64,000 nucleotides of DNA, from positions 62,001-126,000 of the forward strand of contig NZ_VISR01000016.1 in the NCBI RefSeq assembly GCF_007827595.1, written 5' to 3'. The notes under the pieces were generated by a model. It saw only the letters and a program-made list of their open reading frames with translations. It did no database searches and was not told the DNA's origin. The position numbers were made by a program, and so were the translations under genes. This DNA comes from Streptomyces sp. BK340. GTDB taxonomy: Bacteria > Actinomycetota > Actinomycetes > Streptomycetales > Streptomycetaceae. Below are positions 51,192 through 59,494 of this stretch, piece after piece (position 1 is the stretch's first letter; every line of letters begins with the position of its first letter).

Positions 51192-52322
51192 TCAACTGCT
51201 GCGCCGGGTCACGAACTCGGCCAGGGCCAGCAGACCGCCCGCCGCCTCCGGCGCGGGCACGGCGCGGGCCAGCTCCTGCATGGCCAGGGCCATGCGGTCG
51301 GCCGCCTCGGCCTGCGCCCAGTCGCGGCCGCCGGCCCGCTCGACGGCGAGGGCCGTACGCGCGATCTCCCCGCCGCCCCCGGACTCCCCCTGCGCATACG
51401 GCTTCCCGTACAGCGCGGCGAGTTCCGCGGCCGCCGGGGTGCCGGACACCAGCGCGGCCACCACCGGCAGGGACTTCTTGCGGACCGCGAGATCCGCGCC
51501 GGCCGGCTTGCCGGTGTGCTGCGGGTCCCCCCATATGCCGATCACGTCGTCGATCAGCTGGAAGGCGAGCCCCGCCTGGCGGCCGAAGCCGTCCAGCGCC
51601 GCCACGTCCTGCGCGTCGGCGCCCGCGTACAGCGCGCCGAGCGCGCAGGCGCAGCCCAGCAGAGCTCCGGTCTTGGCCTCGGCCATGGCGAGCGCTTCGT
51701 CCAGGGTGACCTCGCCCGGCGCACGCCGTTCCATGGCCGTGTCGGTGTGCTGTCCGGCGCACAGCTCCACGACACAGTCGGCGAGCCGGACCGCGGCCGC
51801 GCCCGAGGCCGGGTGCGGATCCTCGGCGAGCAGCCGCAGGGCCAGCGCCTGCAGGGCGTCCCCGGCGAGGATGGCGTCCGCGTCGCCGAAGACGGTCCAC
51901 GCCGTGGCCCGGTGCCTGCGGGAGCTGTCGCGGTCCATCACGTCGTCGTGCAGCAGTGTGAAGTTGTGGACCAGTTCGACCGCCACGGCCGCCCGGACGG
52001 CCGCCGTCCGCGCCCGCGGGCCGCCGAGCGCGGCGGCCGCGGCGAGGACCAGCGCGGGCCTTATGGCCTTGCCCGCGTTGCCTGCCGCCGCAGTGCCGTC
52101 CGCGTGCTCCCACCCGAAGTGGTAGAGCGCGATCCGGCGCATCGAGCCGGGCAGCGACTCGACCGCCGCACGCAGCTCCGGGTCGACGACGGCCCGGGTC
52201 CGCTCCAGCAGCGCGGCCGCCTCCTGCCCGTCGAGCGGGCCGGCCCCGGCGTCACCGGCCGGCCCCCGCCGTTCACCCGTCGCGGGTGAACGCTGTTTGG
52301 TCTCCGTCATGAACTCGGCCAT
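51192..52322 (-). CDS. Polyprenyl diphosphate synthase, probable encapsulin cargo
   Basis: A 376-residue trans-prenyltransferase that elongates allylic diphosphates with isopentenyl diphosphate. The first aspartate-rich motif is LLHDDVMDRD, and the second is QLIDDVIGIWGD. An IRPALVLAAAAAL helix lies near the start of the fold. The N-terminal ~38 residues (MTETKQRSPATGERRG and after) are disordered, as in encapsulin cargo proteins that use a disordered domain for loading. ATG 52322 follows AGGGGG; the frame stays open upstream into the shell gene. It lies 112 bases downstream of the family 2B encapsulin on the same strand. Product chain length is unknown. Confidence 0.88.
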   Translation of the reverse strand: MAEFMTETKQRSPATGERRGPAGDAGAGPLDGQEAAALLERTRAVVDPELRAAVESLPGSMRRIALYHFGWEHADGTAAAGNAGKAIRPALVLAAAAALGGPRARTAAVRAAVAVELVHNFTLLHDDVMDRDSSRRHRATAWTVFGDADAILAGDALQALALRLLAEDPHPASGAAAVRLADCVVELCAGQHTDTAMERRAPGEVTLDEALAMAEAKTGALLGCACALGALYAGADAQDVAALDGFGRQAGLAFQLIDDVIGIWGDPQHTGKPAGADLAVRKKSLPVVAALVSGTPAAAELAALYGKPYAQGESGGGGEIARTALAVERAGGRDWAQAEAADRMALAMQELARAVPAPEAAGGLLALAEFVTRRSS

Positions 52323-52434
52323 GAGTCCCCCTCGCACAGTCCGCGGACGGTGGCGCTTCCGCTCCGGCTGGACGCATACCCCGAGGGTGTACCCGCCCCG
52401 AAGGGCGGGAACACGGCCGCGAAGTGCGGAAACG

Positions 52435-53841
52435 TCACCTCCACCGGCCGATCTCGACGTTCTCCAGCACACCGAGCGCGTCGGGCACCAGGACGGCGGC
52501 CGAGTAGTAAGCCGTCACCAGGTAGTTGATGACGGCCTGCTCGTTGATGCCCATGAACCGCACGGACAGGCTCGGCTCGATCTCGTCCGGGATGCCGGAC
52601 TGCCGCAGGCCGATGACGCCCTGCTCGTCCTCGCCGGTACGCATGGCGATGATCGAGGTCGTGCGCTCCGGCGTGACAGGGATCTTGTTGCACGGGTAGA
52701 TCGGCACACCGCGCCAGGTGGGAATGCGGTTGCCGCCGATCTCGACGGTCTCCGGGACCAGACCGCGCTTGTTCAGCTCGCGCCCGAACGCGGCGATCGC
52801 GCGCGGGTGGGCGAGGAAGAGCTTGGTGCCGCGCCGGCGGCTGAGCAGCTCGTCCATGTCGTCCGGGCTGGGCACGCCGTCGTGCGGCTGGAGCCGCTGG
52901 TCGTACTCGCAGTTGTTCAGCAGCCCGAACTCGCGGTTGTTGATCAGCTCGTGCTCCTGGCGCTCCTTCAGCGCCTCGACCGTGAGCCGCAGCTGGTGCT
53001 CGGTCTGGTTCATCGGCTGGTTGTACAGGTCGGCCACGCGCGTGTGGATGCGCAGCACTGTCTGGGCGATGCTCAGCTCGTACTCGCGCGGCCGGGCCTC
53101 GTAGTCGACGAAGGTGTGCGGGATCTCCGGCTCGCCGCTGTGGCCGGCCGCCAGCGCGACCTCCTTCTCGCCGTACTTGTTGGTCCGCTGCTCCGGGAGC
53201 GCGCGCAGCTCCCGGACGTGCTCGCGCAGCGAGTCGGAGCGCTCCGCGACCTGCTCGAAGTCCTGGCGGGCGAGGATCAGCACCGTGCACGCGGTGTTCG
53301 CGCGGGCCGTGTACTCCCAGATGGCGTCCGGGTCCAGCAGCGCCGCCTCGCCGAAGTAGGCGCCGTCGGCGAGGACACCGAGGACCGCGTCGTCGCCGTA
53401 CGGGCCCGTGCCGACCTTCTCGACCCTGCCGTGGGCCAGCAGGTACACCTCGTCGGTCTGGTTGCCGAAGGAGGCGATGACCTCGCCCGGCGCGAAGTCC
53501 CGCTGCCGGCAGCGCCGGGCCAGCTCGGTGAGCACCTCCTGGTCCTCGTACGACCGCAGGGCCGGGAGCTCACCGAGTTCGGCGGGGATCACCTCCACCT
53601 GGTCCCCGGTCTTCACGAAGGTGATGCGGCCGTCGCCGACGGCGAACGTCAGGCGCCGGTTCACCCGGTACGTGCCGCCCTGGAGATCCACCCAGGGCAG
53701 GGTCCGCAGCAGCCAGCGGGAGGTGATCTCCTGCATCTGCGGGGCGGACTTGGTCGTGGTGGCCAGGTTCCGCGCTGCCGCCGTGCCGAGAGACTGCTGC
53801 GGCTTGCCCTGCTCCGTGCGGACCTCTTCGCCTACCGACAT
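52435..53841 (-). CDS. Family 2B encapsulin shell protein with cNMP-binding-like insertion
   Basis: A 467-residue HK97-fold nanocompartment protein. The N-terminal arm (about 1-95) is followed by a cyclic-nucleotide-binding-like insertion (about 95-230; FAPGEVIASFGNQTDEVYLLAHG, GAYFGEAALLDPDAIWEYTA). The HK97 core follows, with EYELSIAQTVLRIHTRVADL, NNREFGLLNNCEYDQR, LFLAHPRAIAAFGRELNKRG and PVTPERTTSIIAMRTGEDEQ. The phosphate-binding cassette Arg is not in its standard place, so nucleotide binding is uncertain. ATG 53841 is taken; an ATG six codons upstream is an alternative. It forms an apparent operon with the polyprenyl synthase. Confidence 0.9.
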   Translation of the reverse strand: MSVGEEVRTEQGKPQQSLGTAAARNLATTTKSAPQMQEITSRWLLRTLPWVDLQGGTYRVNRRLTFAVGDGRITFVKTGDQVEVIPAELGELPALRSYEDQEVLTELARRCRQRDFAPGEVIASFGNQTDEVYLLAHGRVEKVGTGPYGDDAVLGVLADGAYFGEAALLDPDAIWEYTARANTACTVLILARQDFEQVAERSDSLREHVRELRALPEQRTNKYGEKEVALAAGHSGEPEIPHTFVDYEARPREYELSIAQTVLRIHTRVADLYNQPMNQTEHQLRLTVEALKERQEHELINNREFGLLNNCEYDQRLQPHDGVPSPDDMDELLSRRRGTKLFLAHPRAIAAFGRELNKRGLVPETVEIGGNRIPTWRGVPIYPCNKIPVTPERTTSIIAMRTGEDEQGVIGLRQSGIPDEIEPSLSVRFMGINEQAVINYLVTAYYSAAVLVPDALGVLENVEIGRWR

Positions 53842-54130
53842 AAGGAAAAGCCCTCTCATGTATGTCCGGCGCCGAGTCGCACACCGGTCTCGCGAGCGAG
53901 CCTTCCATTACGGAGAGCGCACGCGCCATTACCCGAAAGAGCGGGAATGGATCATCGGATTACCGGGCAGAAAGAGGGACCGTGTCCAGTGCCCCACCCC
54001 GCGTGACCTGTCCGGATCGGCTCGCACAGCGTGCGAACGATGTAGTCCGGGACGTCCGGTTTCGGTAGAAGCAGCGGTACGACAGGGCCGCGCCCCCGCG
54101 GCCACCGGGCACAGCACGAAGGAGGCGGTC

Positions 54131-54724
54131 ATGGCCCCACCCATGTCCGCGAACGGGTTCCTGGACGCGCTTCGAGCGGAGGGCGTCCAGGTCGTCGAGG
54201 TCGGCGACTGGCGGACCCACAACCGCAATCACAAGGGCCCCTGGGGTCCCGTCCACGGCGTGATGATCCACCACACGGTGACCCGGGGCAGCGCCCGCAC
54301 CGTGGAGCTCTGCCGGACCGGCCACGCGGAGCTGCCGGGCCCGCTGTGCCATGGAGTGATCACCAAGGACGGCACGGTCCATCTGGTCGGCTACGGCCGA
54401 GCCAACCACGCCGGCCTCGGCGACGACGACGTCCTGCGCGCGGTGATCGCCGAGAAACGGCTGCCCCCGGAGAACGAGGTGAACACCGACGGCAACCGGC
54501 ACTTCTACGGCTTCGAGTGCGAGAACCTGGGCGACGGCGAGGATCCCTGGCCCGAGGCGCAGCTGGAAGCGATCGTGCGTGCCGCCACGGCGGTGTGCCG
54601 GCACCACGGCTGGACCGAGCGCTCGGTCATCGGCCACCTGGAGTGGCAGCCGGGCAAGGTGGACCCGCGCGGCTTCTCGATGGCCTGGCTGCGCGACCGG
54701 GTCGAGGAGCACCTGAAGGCGTAG
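54131..54724 (+). CDS. N-acetylmuramoyl-L-alanine amidase (Amidase_2/PGRP fold)
   Basis: A 197-residue zinc amidase of the T7-lysozyme/PGRP type that cuts the muramoyl-alanine bond. Zinc ligands and motifs: GVMIHHTVTRG, CHGVITKDGTVHLV, HFYGFECENLG, and RSVIGHLEWQPGKVDPRG with the second His and the catalytic region. No signal peptide is visible, which is unusual for a peptidoglycan hydrolase; phage or recycling origins are possible. ATG 54131 follows GGAGG. It is divergent from the encapsulin gene and is followed by the PLP enzyme after 43 bases. Confidence 0.88.
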   Translation: MAPPMSANGFLDALRAEGVQVVEVGDWRTHNRNHKGPWGPVHGVMIHHTVTRGSARTVELCRTGHAELPGPLCHGVITKDGTVHLVGYGRANHAGLGDDDVLRAVIAEKRLPPENEVNTDGNRHFYGFECENLGDGEDPWPEAQLEAIVRAATAVCRHHGWTERSVIGHLEWQPGKVDPRGFSMAWLRDRVEEHLKA

Positions 54725-54767
54725 GTGCGGTTGCCGGACCGGACCGGCGCAGGGCGACAATGAGGCG

Positions 54768-55703
54768 GTGACCAGCACCGGCCCGCTCGCCCCGCGCCTG
54801 CCCTCCCCTCTCGTGGAGGTCCGGGACGACCGGTTCGACCGGCACGGCCTGCGTCTGCTGCTCAAGCGGGACGACCTGATCCACCCGGAGCTGATCGGCA
54901 ACAAGTGGCGCAAGCTGGCGCCGAACCTGGAGGCGGCGCGCGGCCGCGAGCTGGTCACCTTCGGCGGGGCGTACTCCAGCCATCTGCGGGCCACCGCCGC
55001 CGCGGGCCGGCTCCTCGGCCTGGCCACGGTCGGGGTGGTCCGCGGCCAGGAGCTGGCCGACCGCCCGCTCAACCCGTCCCTGTCCCGCTGCGCGGCCGCC
55101 GGCATGCGGCTGCACTTTGTCGACAGGTCGATGTACCGGCACAAGAGCGAACCGGCGACGCTCGCCGCGATCCTGCGCGAGGCCGGTGCCGAGGGGGCGT
55201 ACGTCGTACCCGAGGGCGGCAGCAACGCCGCGGCCGTACGCGGCTGCCGGGCTCTGGGCGAGGAGCTGCGCGGCCGCTCCGACGTCGTCGCGGTCGCCTG
55301 CGGCACCGGCGGCACCCTCGCCGGACTCGCCGCCGGCCTGGCCCCCGGACAGCGCGCGCTGGGCATACCGGTCCTGAAGGGCGGCTTCCTGGAGGCCGAC
55401 ATACAGACCCTCCAGGAGCACGCCTTCGGCACCCGCACCGGCACCTGGTCCCTGGACGACCGCTTCCACTTCGGCGGATACGCCCGCACGACTGCCGAGC
55501 TCGACGCCTTCGCGGAGAACTTCGAACGGCGCCACGGACTGCCCGTGGAACGTCTCTATGTCGCCAAGTTGCTGCACGGACTCACCACGCTGGCGGAGGA
55601 AGGCGCCTTCACGCGCGGTACGACCATCGCGGCGGTCATCACCGGGCGGCCCTTCCCGCAGGCCCAGGGCCGCTCGGACAGCGACCGCCGCCAGCGGGCC
55701 TAG
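54768..55703 (+). CDS. PLP-dependent D-cysteine desulfhydrase / ACC deaminase-like enzyme
   Basis: A 311-residue fold-type II PLP enzyme. LLKRDDLIHPELIGNKWRKL carries the PLP lysine (GNKWRK motif), and GGAYSSHLRATAAAGRLL the substrate loop. VPEGGSNAAAVRG and ACGTGGTLAGLAAG bind the phosphate. The family includes D-cysteine desulfhydrase and ACC deaminase; a true ACC deaminase cannot be claimed from these motifs. GTG 54768 is used. It follows the amidase gene closely but functional linkage is not obvious. Confidence 0.87.
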   Translation: MTSTGPLAPRLPSPLVEVRDDRFDRHGLRLLLKRDDLIHPELIGNKWRKLAPNLEAARGRELVTFGGAYSSHLRATAAAGRLLGLATVGVVRGQELADRPLNPSLSRCAAAGMRLHFVDRSMYRHKSEPATLAAILREAGAEGAYVVPEGGSNAAAVRGCRALGEELRGRSDVVAVACGTGGTLAGLAAGLAPGQRALGIPVLKGGFLEADIQTLQEHAFGTRTGTWSLDDRFHFGGYARTTAELDAFAENFERRHGLPVERLYVAKLLHGLTTLAEEGAFTRGTTIAAVITGRPFPQAQGRSDSDRRQRA

Positions 55704-55756
55704 TTGTCGAACCAGGATCGGTCCGGGTCCGACCTGATCCAGACGAAACCCCCTGG

Positions 55757-57349
55757 CTAGCCCGCCTCCCGGTATGCGGCCGCCTCCTCCAGGTCGAGTC
55801 TGCGGAGCAGGGCGCGGAGCATCTCGTCGTCGATGTGGCGATGGTCGCGGAGGCGGACGAAGACCTCGCGTTCGGCGCCGATCATCTCGCGCGACAGCCG
55901 TCGGTAGGTGTCGTCCACGGACTCTCCGGTGACCGGGTTGACCTGGCCGAGGCGCTCCCAGACGGCGTTGCGGCGGCGCTCCAGGACCATGCGCAGGCGG
56001 TCGGCGAGCGGCGGGGGCAGGGCGTTGCGCTCGTCGGAGAGGAGTTCGTCCAGGCGGTTCTCGGCGGCCCGCGAGGCCTGCGCCTGGGCGTTGGCCTCGG
56101 CGAGCGTCTCGGCCTGCCGGTCGCGGCCGGGGAACCTCAGCAGGCGGATCAGCGGGGGCAGCGTCAGGCCCTGCACGACCAGGGTGCCGATGACGGTGGT
56201 GAAGGTCAGGAACAGGATCAGGTTGCGCTGCGGGAAGGGGTGGCCGTCGTGCACGGTGGGGATGGAGAAGGCGATGGCCAGGGAGACCACACCCCGCATG
56301 CCGGCCCACGAGGTGACCATCGCGCCCCGCCAGGTGGGGTTCTCCTCGCGTTCCCTGATCCGCGCCGACAGCAGGCGGGGCAGGAAGGTCCCCGGGTACA
56401 CCCAGACGAACCGGGCGAGGACGACGACGAGGAAGAGGGCGACGGCGTACCAGGTCGCCTTGACGCCCTCGTATCCCCCGAGCCCCTTGAGGACGACCGG
56501 CAGCTGCAGGCCGATCAGGGCGAAGACAGCCGACTCCAGGATGAAGGCGACCATCTTCCACACCGCCTCCTCCTGAAGCCGGGTGGCGAAGTCGACCTCC
56601 CACGCGCGGTGACCGAGGTAGAGGGCGACGACCACGACCGCGAGGACCCCGGAGGCGTGCAGCTGTTCGGCGACGCCGTAGGCGACGAACGGGATCAGCA
56701 GGGAGAGGGTGTTCTGCAGGAGGGGTTCCTTCAGGTGCGTGCGCAGCCAGTGCAGCGGCGCCATGAGGACGAGACCCACGCCGACGCCGCCGACCGCCGC
56801 GAGCAGGAACTCCCGGATCCCGCCCGCCCAGGTGGCGCCCTCGCCGACGACCGCGGCGACGGCCACCTTGTAGGCGGTGATCGCGGTGGCGTCGTTCAGC
56901 AGCGACTCGCCCTGCAGGACCGTCGTGATCCGGGACGGCAGACCGACCCGGCGCGCCACCGCCGTGGCGGCCACCGCGTCCGGCGGCGCCACCACCGCGC
57001 CCAGCACCAGGGCGGCGGTCAGCGGCATCCCGGGGATGAGCACGTAGGCGGCCCAGCCGACGGCGAAGGTCGCGAAGAGCACGTAGCCCACCGACAGCAG
57101 CGCCACGGGCCGGATCTGGGCCCGCAGGTCGAGGTAGGAGCTGTCGGTCGCCGAGGTGTACAGCAGCGGAGGCAGCAGCAGCGGCAGGACGATCTTGGGG
57201 TCGAGGGTGTAGTCCGGCATCCTGGGGACGTAGGAGACCGCCAGACCGACCGCGACCAGCAGCAGCGGCGCCGGCACCGGGGTGCGCCGGGCGGCCCCCG
57301 CCACCGCGGCGCTGCCCGCCACCAGCAACAGCAGCGGCATCACATCCAT
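55757..57349 (-). CDS. Na+/H+ antiporter (CPA1/NhaP type)
   Basis: A 530-residue membrane protein with about 12 helices: LLLLVAGSAAVAG at the start, then APPDAVAATAVARRVGLP and GESLLNDATAITAYKVAV with the paired acidic residues of the CPA1 core, and SWAGMRGVVSLAIAFSIP as the GMRG motif. The cytosolic C-terminal ~120 residues are charged and helical. It exports Na+ (or K+) in exchange for protons. ATG 57349 begins MDVMPLLLLV; ATG 57409 extends it by 20 residues without a ribosome site. It is divergent from the zinc-finger gene, with 62 bases between starts. Confidence 0.92.
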   Translation of the reverse strand: MDVMPLLLLVAGSAAVAGAARRTPVPAPLLLVAVGLAVSYVPRMPDYTLDPKIVLPLLLPPLLYTSATDSSYLDLRAQIRPVALLSVGYVLFATFAVGWAAYVLIPGMPLTAALVLGAVVAPPDAVAATAVARRVGLPSRITTVLQGESLLNDATAITAYKVAVAAVVGEGATWAGGIREFLLAAVGGVGVGLVLMAPLHWLRTHLKEPLLQNTLSLLIPFVAYGVAEQLHASGVLAVVVVALYLGHRAWEVDFATRLQEEAVWKMVAFILESAVFALIGLQLPVVLKGLGGYEGVKATWYAVALFLVVVLARFVWVYPGTFLPRLLSARIREREENPTWRGAMVTSWAGMRGVVSLAIAFSIPTVHDGHPFPQRNLILFLTFTTVIGTLVVQGLTLPPLIRLLRFPGRDRQAETLAEANAQAQASRAAENRLDELLSDERNALPPPLADRLRMVLERRRNAVWERLGQVNPVTGESVDDTYRRLSREMIGAEREVFVRLRDHRHIDDEMLRALLRRLDLEEAAAYREAG

Positions 57350-57411
57350 GGTCCTCGCCCACCCTCGTTTTTCCGCACGGTCACCCGCACGCCCGTCGTA
57401 ATCTGGCAATC

Positions 57412-57672
57412 ATGAAACAGTGCACGCACTCCGACGCGCTGCCGCACCCCGAGCCCGAGCCGCTGAGCGAGACCTGCCCGGAGTGTCTCGCGCGCGGGAC
57501 GCATCCGGTGCAGCTGCGGCTCTGCCTGTCCTGCGGCCACATCGGCTGCTGCGACTCCTCGCCCGGCAGACACGCGACGGAGCACCACGAGACGTCCGGT
57601 CACCCGGTGATGCGGACCTTCGAACCCGGCGAGGACTGGCGGTGGTGCTTCGTCGACCACGTTCTCGTGTGA
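57412..57672 (+). CDS. UBP-type zinc finger protein
   Basis: An 86-residue protein of the ZnF-UBP type: CTHSD at the start, ETCPECLARGTHPVQLRLCL, CGHIGCCDSSPGRHATEHH and GHPVMRTFEPGEDWRWCF. The spaced Cys/His set fits one to three zinc sites. Bacterial members occur alone or fused to antiporters; here it is divergent from one, which is consistent. There is no clear ribosome site, and TAATCT lies eight bases upstream of the ATG, so a leaderless transcript is likely. Confidence 0.88.
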   Translation: MKQCTHSDALPHPEPEPLSETCPECLARGTHPVQLRLCLSCGHIGCCDSSPGRHATEHHETSGHPVMRTFEPGEDWRWCFVDHVLV

Positions 57673-57710
57673 CACTGCACTGACACGGCATACGGCCGCG
57701 GCCGTGGACG

Positions 57711-57735
57711 GTTCGAGCGTCTGACACCGGGGTAC
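57711..57735 (+). promoter_or_regulatory. Candidate sigma-B/H-type promoter upstream of rshA-sigH
   Basis: GTTC at 57711 and GGGTAC at 57730 are separated by 15 bases, matching the GTTT-N14-16-GGGTAC/T consensus for the Streptomyces stress sigma group. It lies ~210 bases upstream of the anti-sigma start. sigH is known to be transcribed from several promoters, some of them stress-induced. Confidence 0.55.
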
Positions 57736-57944
57736 GTCAACCCGGCGCGCGCTCTTCCCATTTGGGCCCGCAAACCCTCTAGACACGGAGCGTATCCACA
57801 GCTTTACTGTGAGTGACGCCAGGGGGTTGGGGTCCCGGGGACAGGACCGTTCGGAGCGCGATAGCGTCACCGCGGAACCACGTGTGCGTTACCCCGAGGG
57901 GCAACCCTCGGCCCCGTAAAGCTTGTACCACCATGGAGGTGAGG

Positions 57945-58358
57945 GTGTCCCAGATCGCAGGCGAGCCCGCGACCCAGGACTTCGTGGAAGTCCGGCTGCC
58001 GGCTGCGGGTGCCTACCTGTCGGTGCTGCGGACGGCCACGGCCGGTCTTGCGGCCCGCTTGGACTTCACCCTGGACGAGATCGAGGACCTGCGCATCGCC
58101 GTGGACGAGGCCTGCGCGATCCTGCTGCAACAGGCCGTGCCCGGCTCTGTGCTCAGCTGCGTCTTCCGGCTCGTCGACGACTCGCTGGAGGTCACGGTGT
58201 CGGCGCCGACCACCGACGGCCACGCCCCCTCGCGGGACACCTTCGCCTGGACGGTGCTCTCGGCCCTCGCGGGCAAGGTCTCGTCCGCCGTCGACGAGGA
58301 CAAGACCGTGTCGATCAGCCTCTACAAACAGCGCGGCGCGGGCCCCGGGCCGGCGTGA
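57945..58358 (+). CDS. rshA: Anti-sigma factor for sigma-H (RsbW-like)
   Basis: A 137-residue RsbW-type anti-sigma factor with an HATPase_c fold: LAARLDFTLDEIEDLRIAVDEAC is the helix with the N-box Glu/Asp region, and SLEVTVSAPTTDG and AWTVLSALAGKV follow. It matches RshA/PrsH from Streptomyces coelicolor. It binds sigma-H and is controlled by partner-switching. GTG 57945 follows GGAGGTGAG; the ATG at 57933 is less well placed. Its stop overlaps the sigH GTG (58355-58358), giving coupled synthesis. Confidence 0.93.
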   Translation: MSQIAGEPATQDFVEVRLPAAGAYLSVLRTATAGLAARLDFTLDEIEDLRIAVDEACAILLQQAVPGSVLSCVFRLVDDSLEVTVSAPTTDGHAPSRDTFAWTVLSALAGKVSSAVDEDKTVSISLYKQRGAGPGPA

Positions 58359-59449
58359 GGAACGGGGACGGGCCGGTGCGGGACGAAGAGCGCGGCACAC
58401 GGGAGCTGCCGACGGGGGACCGAAGCCCCGCGGACGGTTCCCGACGCATGGCGGACGGCATCGACGGCATCCCCGAGCAGGCCAGGCCGCATCCGGAGGA
58501 GGACTCCGCCGAGGCCGGCAGCGACGGTGCCGTGCAGAGCGCGCCTCCGGAGGGACGCGGCGGGATCGGATCCGCCGCCCACGCGGAGGCGAGGGCTCGG
58601 GGAAGGGCTACGGGCGGGACGATGAGCGAGCACGAGCGATACGCCGAGGACGACGCGCTGGGCGCGGAGGCCGTGCAGGCCACTCACCACGACCCGCAGG
58701 ACCGCAGCGGGGCGCGTGCGATGTTCATCGAGCTGCGCAAGCTGAACCAGGGCAGCCCGGAGTACGCGGAGCTGCGCAACCAGCTGGTCCGTATGCACCT
58801 GCCGCTCGTCGAACACCTGGCGCGCCGCTTCCGCAACCGCGGCGAGCCGCTCGACGACCTCACCCAGGTCGCCACGATCGGCCTGATCAAGTCGGTCGAC
58901 CGCTTCGACCCCGAGCGCGGCGTGGAGTTCTCCACGTACGCCACCCCGACCGTCGTCGGCGAGATCAAGCGGCACTTCCGCGACAAGGGCTGGGCGGTCC
59001 GCGTGCCGCGCCGGCTGCAGGAGCTGCGCCTCGCGCTGACGACGGCGACGGCCGAGCTGTCCCAGCAGCACGGCCGCTCCCCCACGGTCCACGAGCTGGC
59101 CGAGAAGCTGGCCATCTCCGAGGAGGAGGTCCTGGAGGGCCTGGAGTCCGCCAACGCGTACTCCACCCTGTCCCTGGACGTCCCCGACACCGACGACGAG
59201 TCCCCGGCGGTCGCCGACACCCTCGGCGCCGAGGACGAGGCGCTGGAGGGCGTGGAGTACCGCGAGTCCCTCAAGCCGCTGCTGGAGGACCTGCCGCCGC
59301 GCGAGAAGCGGATCCTGCTGCTGCGCTTCTTCGGGAACATGACGCAGTCGCAGATCGCGCAGGAGGTCGGCATCTCGCAGATGCACGTCTCCCGGCTGCT
59401 CGCGAGAACCCTCGCCCAGCTGCGGGAGAAGCTGCTCGTCGAGGAGTGA
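58355..59449 (+). CDS. sigH: Stress-response sigma factor SigH
   Basis: A 364-residue SigB/SigF-family sigma factor. Region 2 has LPLVEHLARRFRNRGEPLDD, the -10 binding FSTYATPTVVGEIKRHFRDKGW segment, region 3 PTVHELAEKLAISEEEVLEG and region 4 GISQMHVSRLLARTLAQLRE. The N-terminal ~110 residues are an acidic, low-complexity extension not found in ordinary SigB proteins. Internal starts at ATG 58449 and ATG 58622 (MSEHERYAE) could give the shorter forms reported for sigma-H in Streptomyces coelicolor. It is coupled to the anti-sigma gene and followed by a hairpin. It is implicated in osmotic stress and development. Confidence 0.95.
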   Translation: MRNGDGPVRDEERGTRELPTGDRSPADGSRRMADGIDGIPEQARPHPEEDSAEAGSDGAVQSAPPEGRGGIGSAAHAEARARGRATGGTMSEHERYAEDDALGAEAVQATHHDPQDRSGARAMFIELRKLNQGSPEYAELRNQLVRMHLPLVEHLARRFRNRGEPLDDLTQVATIGLIKSVDRFDPERGVEFSTYATPTVVGEIKRHFRDKGWAVRVPRRLQELRLALTTATAELSQQHGRSPTVHELAEKLAISEEEVLEGLESANAYSTLSLDVPDTDDESPAVADTLGAEDEALEGVEYRESLKPLLEDLPPREKRILLLRFFGNMTQSQIAQEVGISQMHVSRLLARTLAQLREKLLVEE

Positions 59450-59466
59450 GCGCCGACGGGTGAGCA

Positions 59467-59488
59467 CCCCTGGGTGAGCGCCCAGGGG
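59467..59488. terminator. Hairpin between sigH and the membrane protein gene
   Basis: An eight-base perfect stem (59467-59474 with 59481-59488) and a six-base loop, between two converging genes. Confidence 0.65.
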
Positions 59489-59494
59489 GGAGTC

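Noticed and set aside
52323..52472. N-terminal extension of the polyprenyl synthase up to 52472
   Set aside because: It would overlap the encapsulin gene and has no ribosome site; ATG 52322 has AGGGGG. The extension cannot be excluded as part of a cargo-targeting region.
54768..55703. ACC deaminase (ethylene-related)
   Set aside because: The motifs shared with D-cysteine desulfhydrases do not distinguish the two, and ACC deaminase-specific residues cannot be verified by eye.
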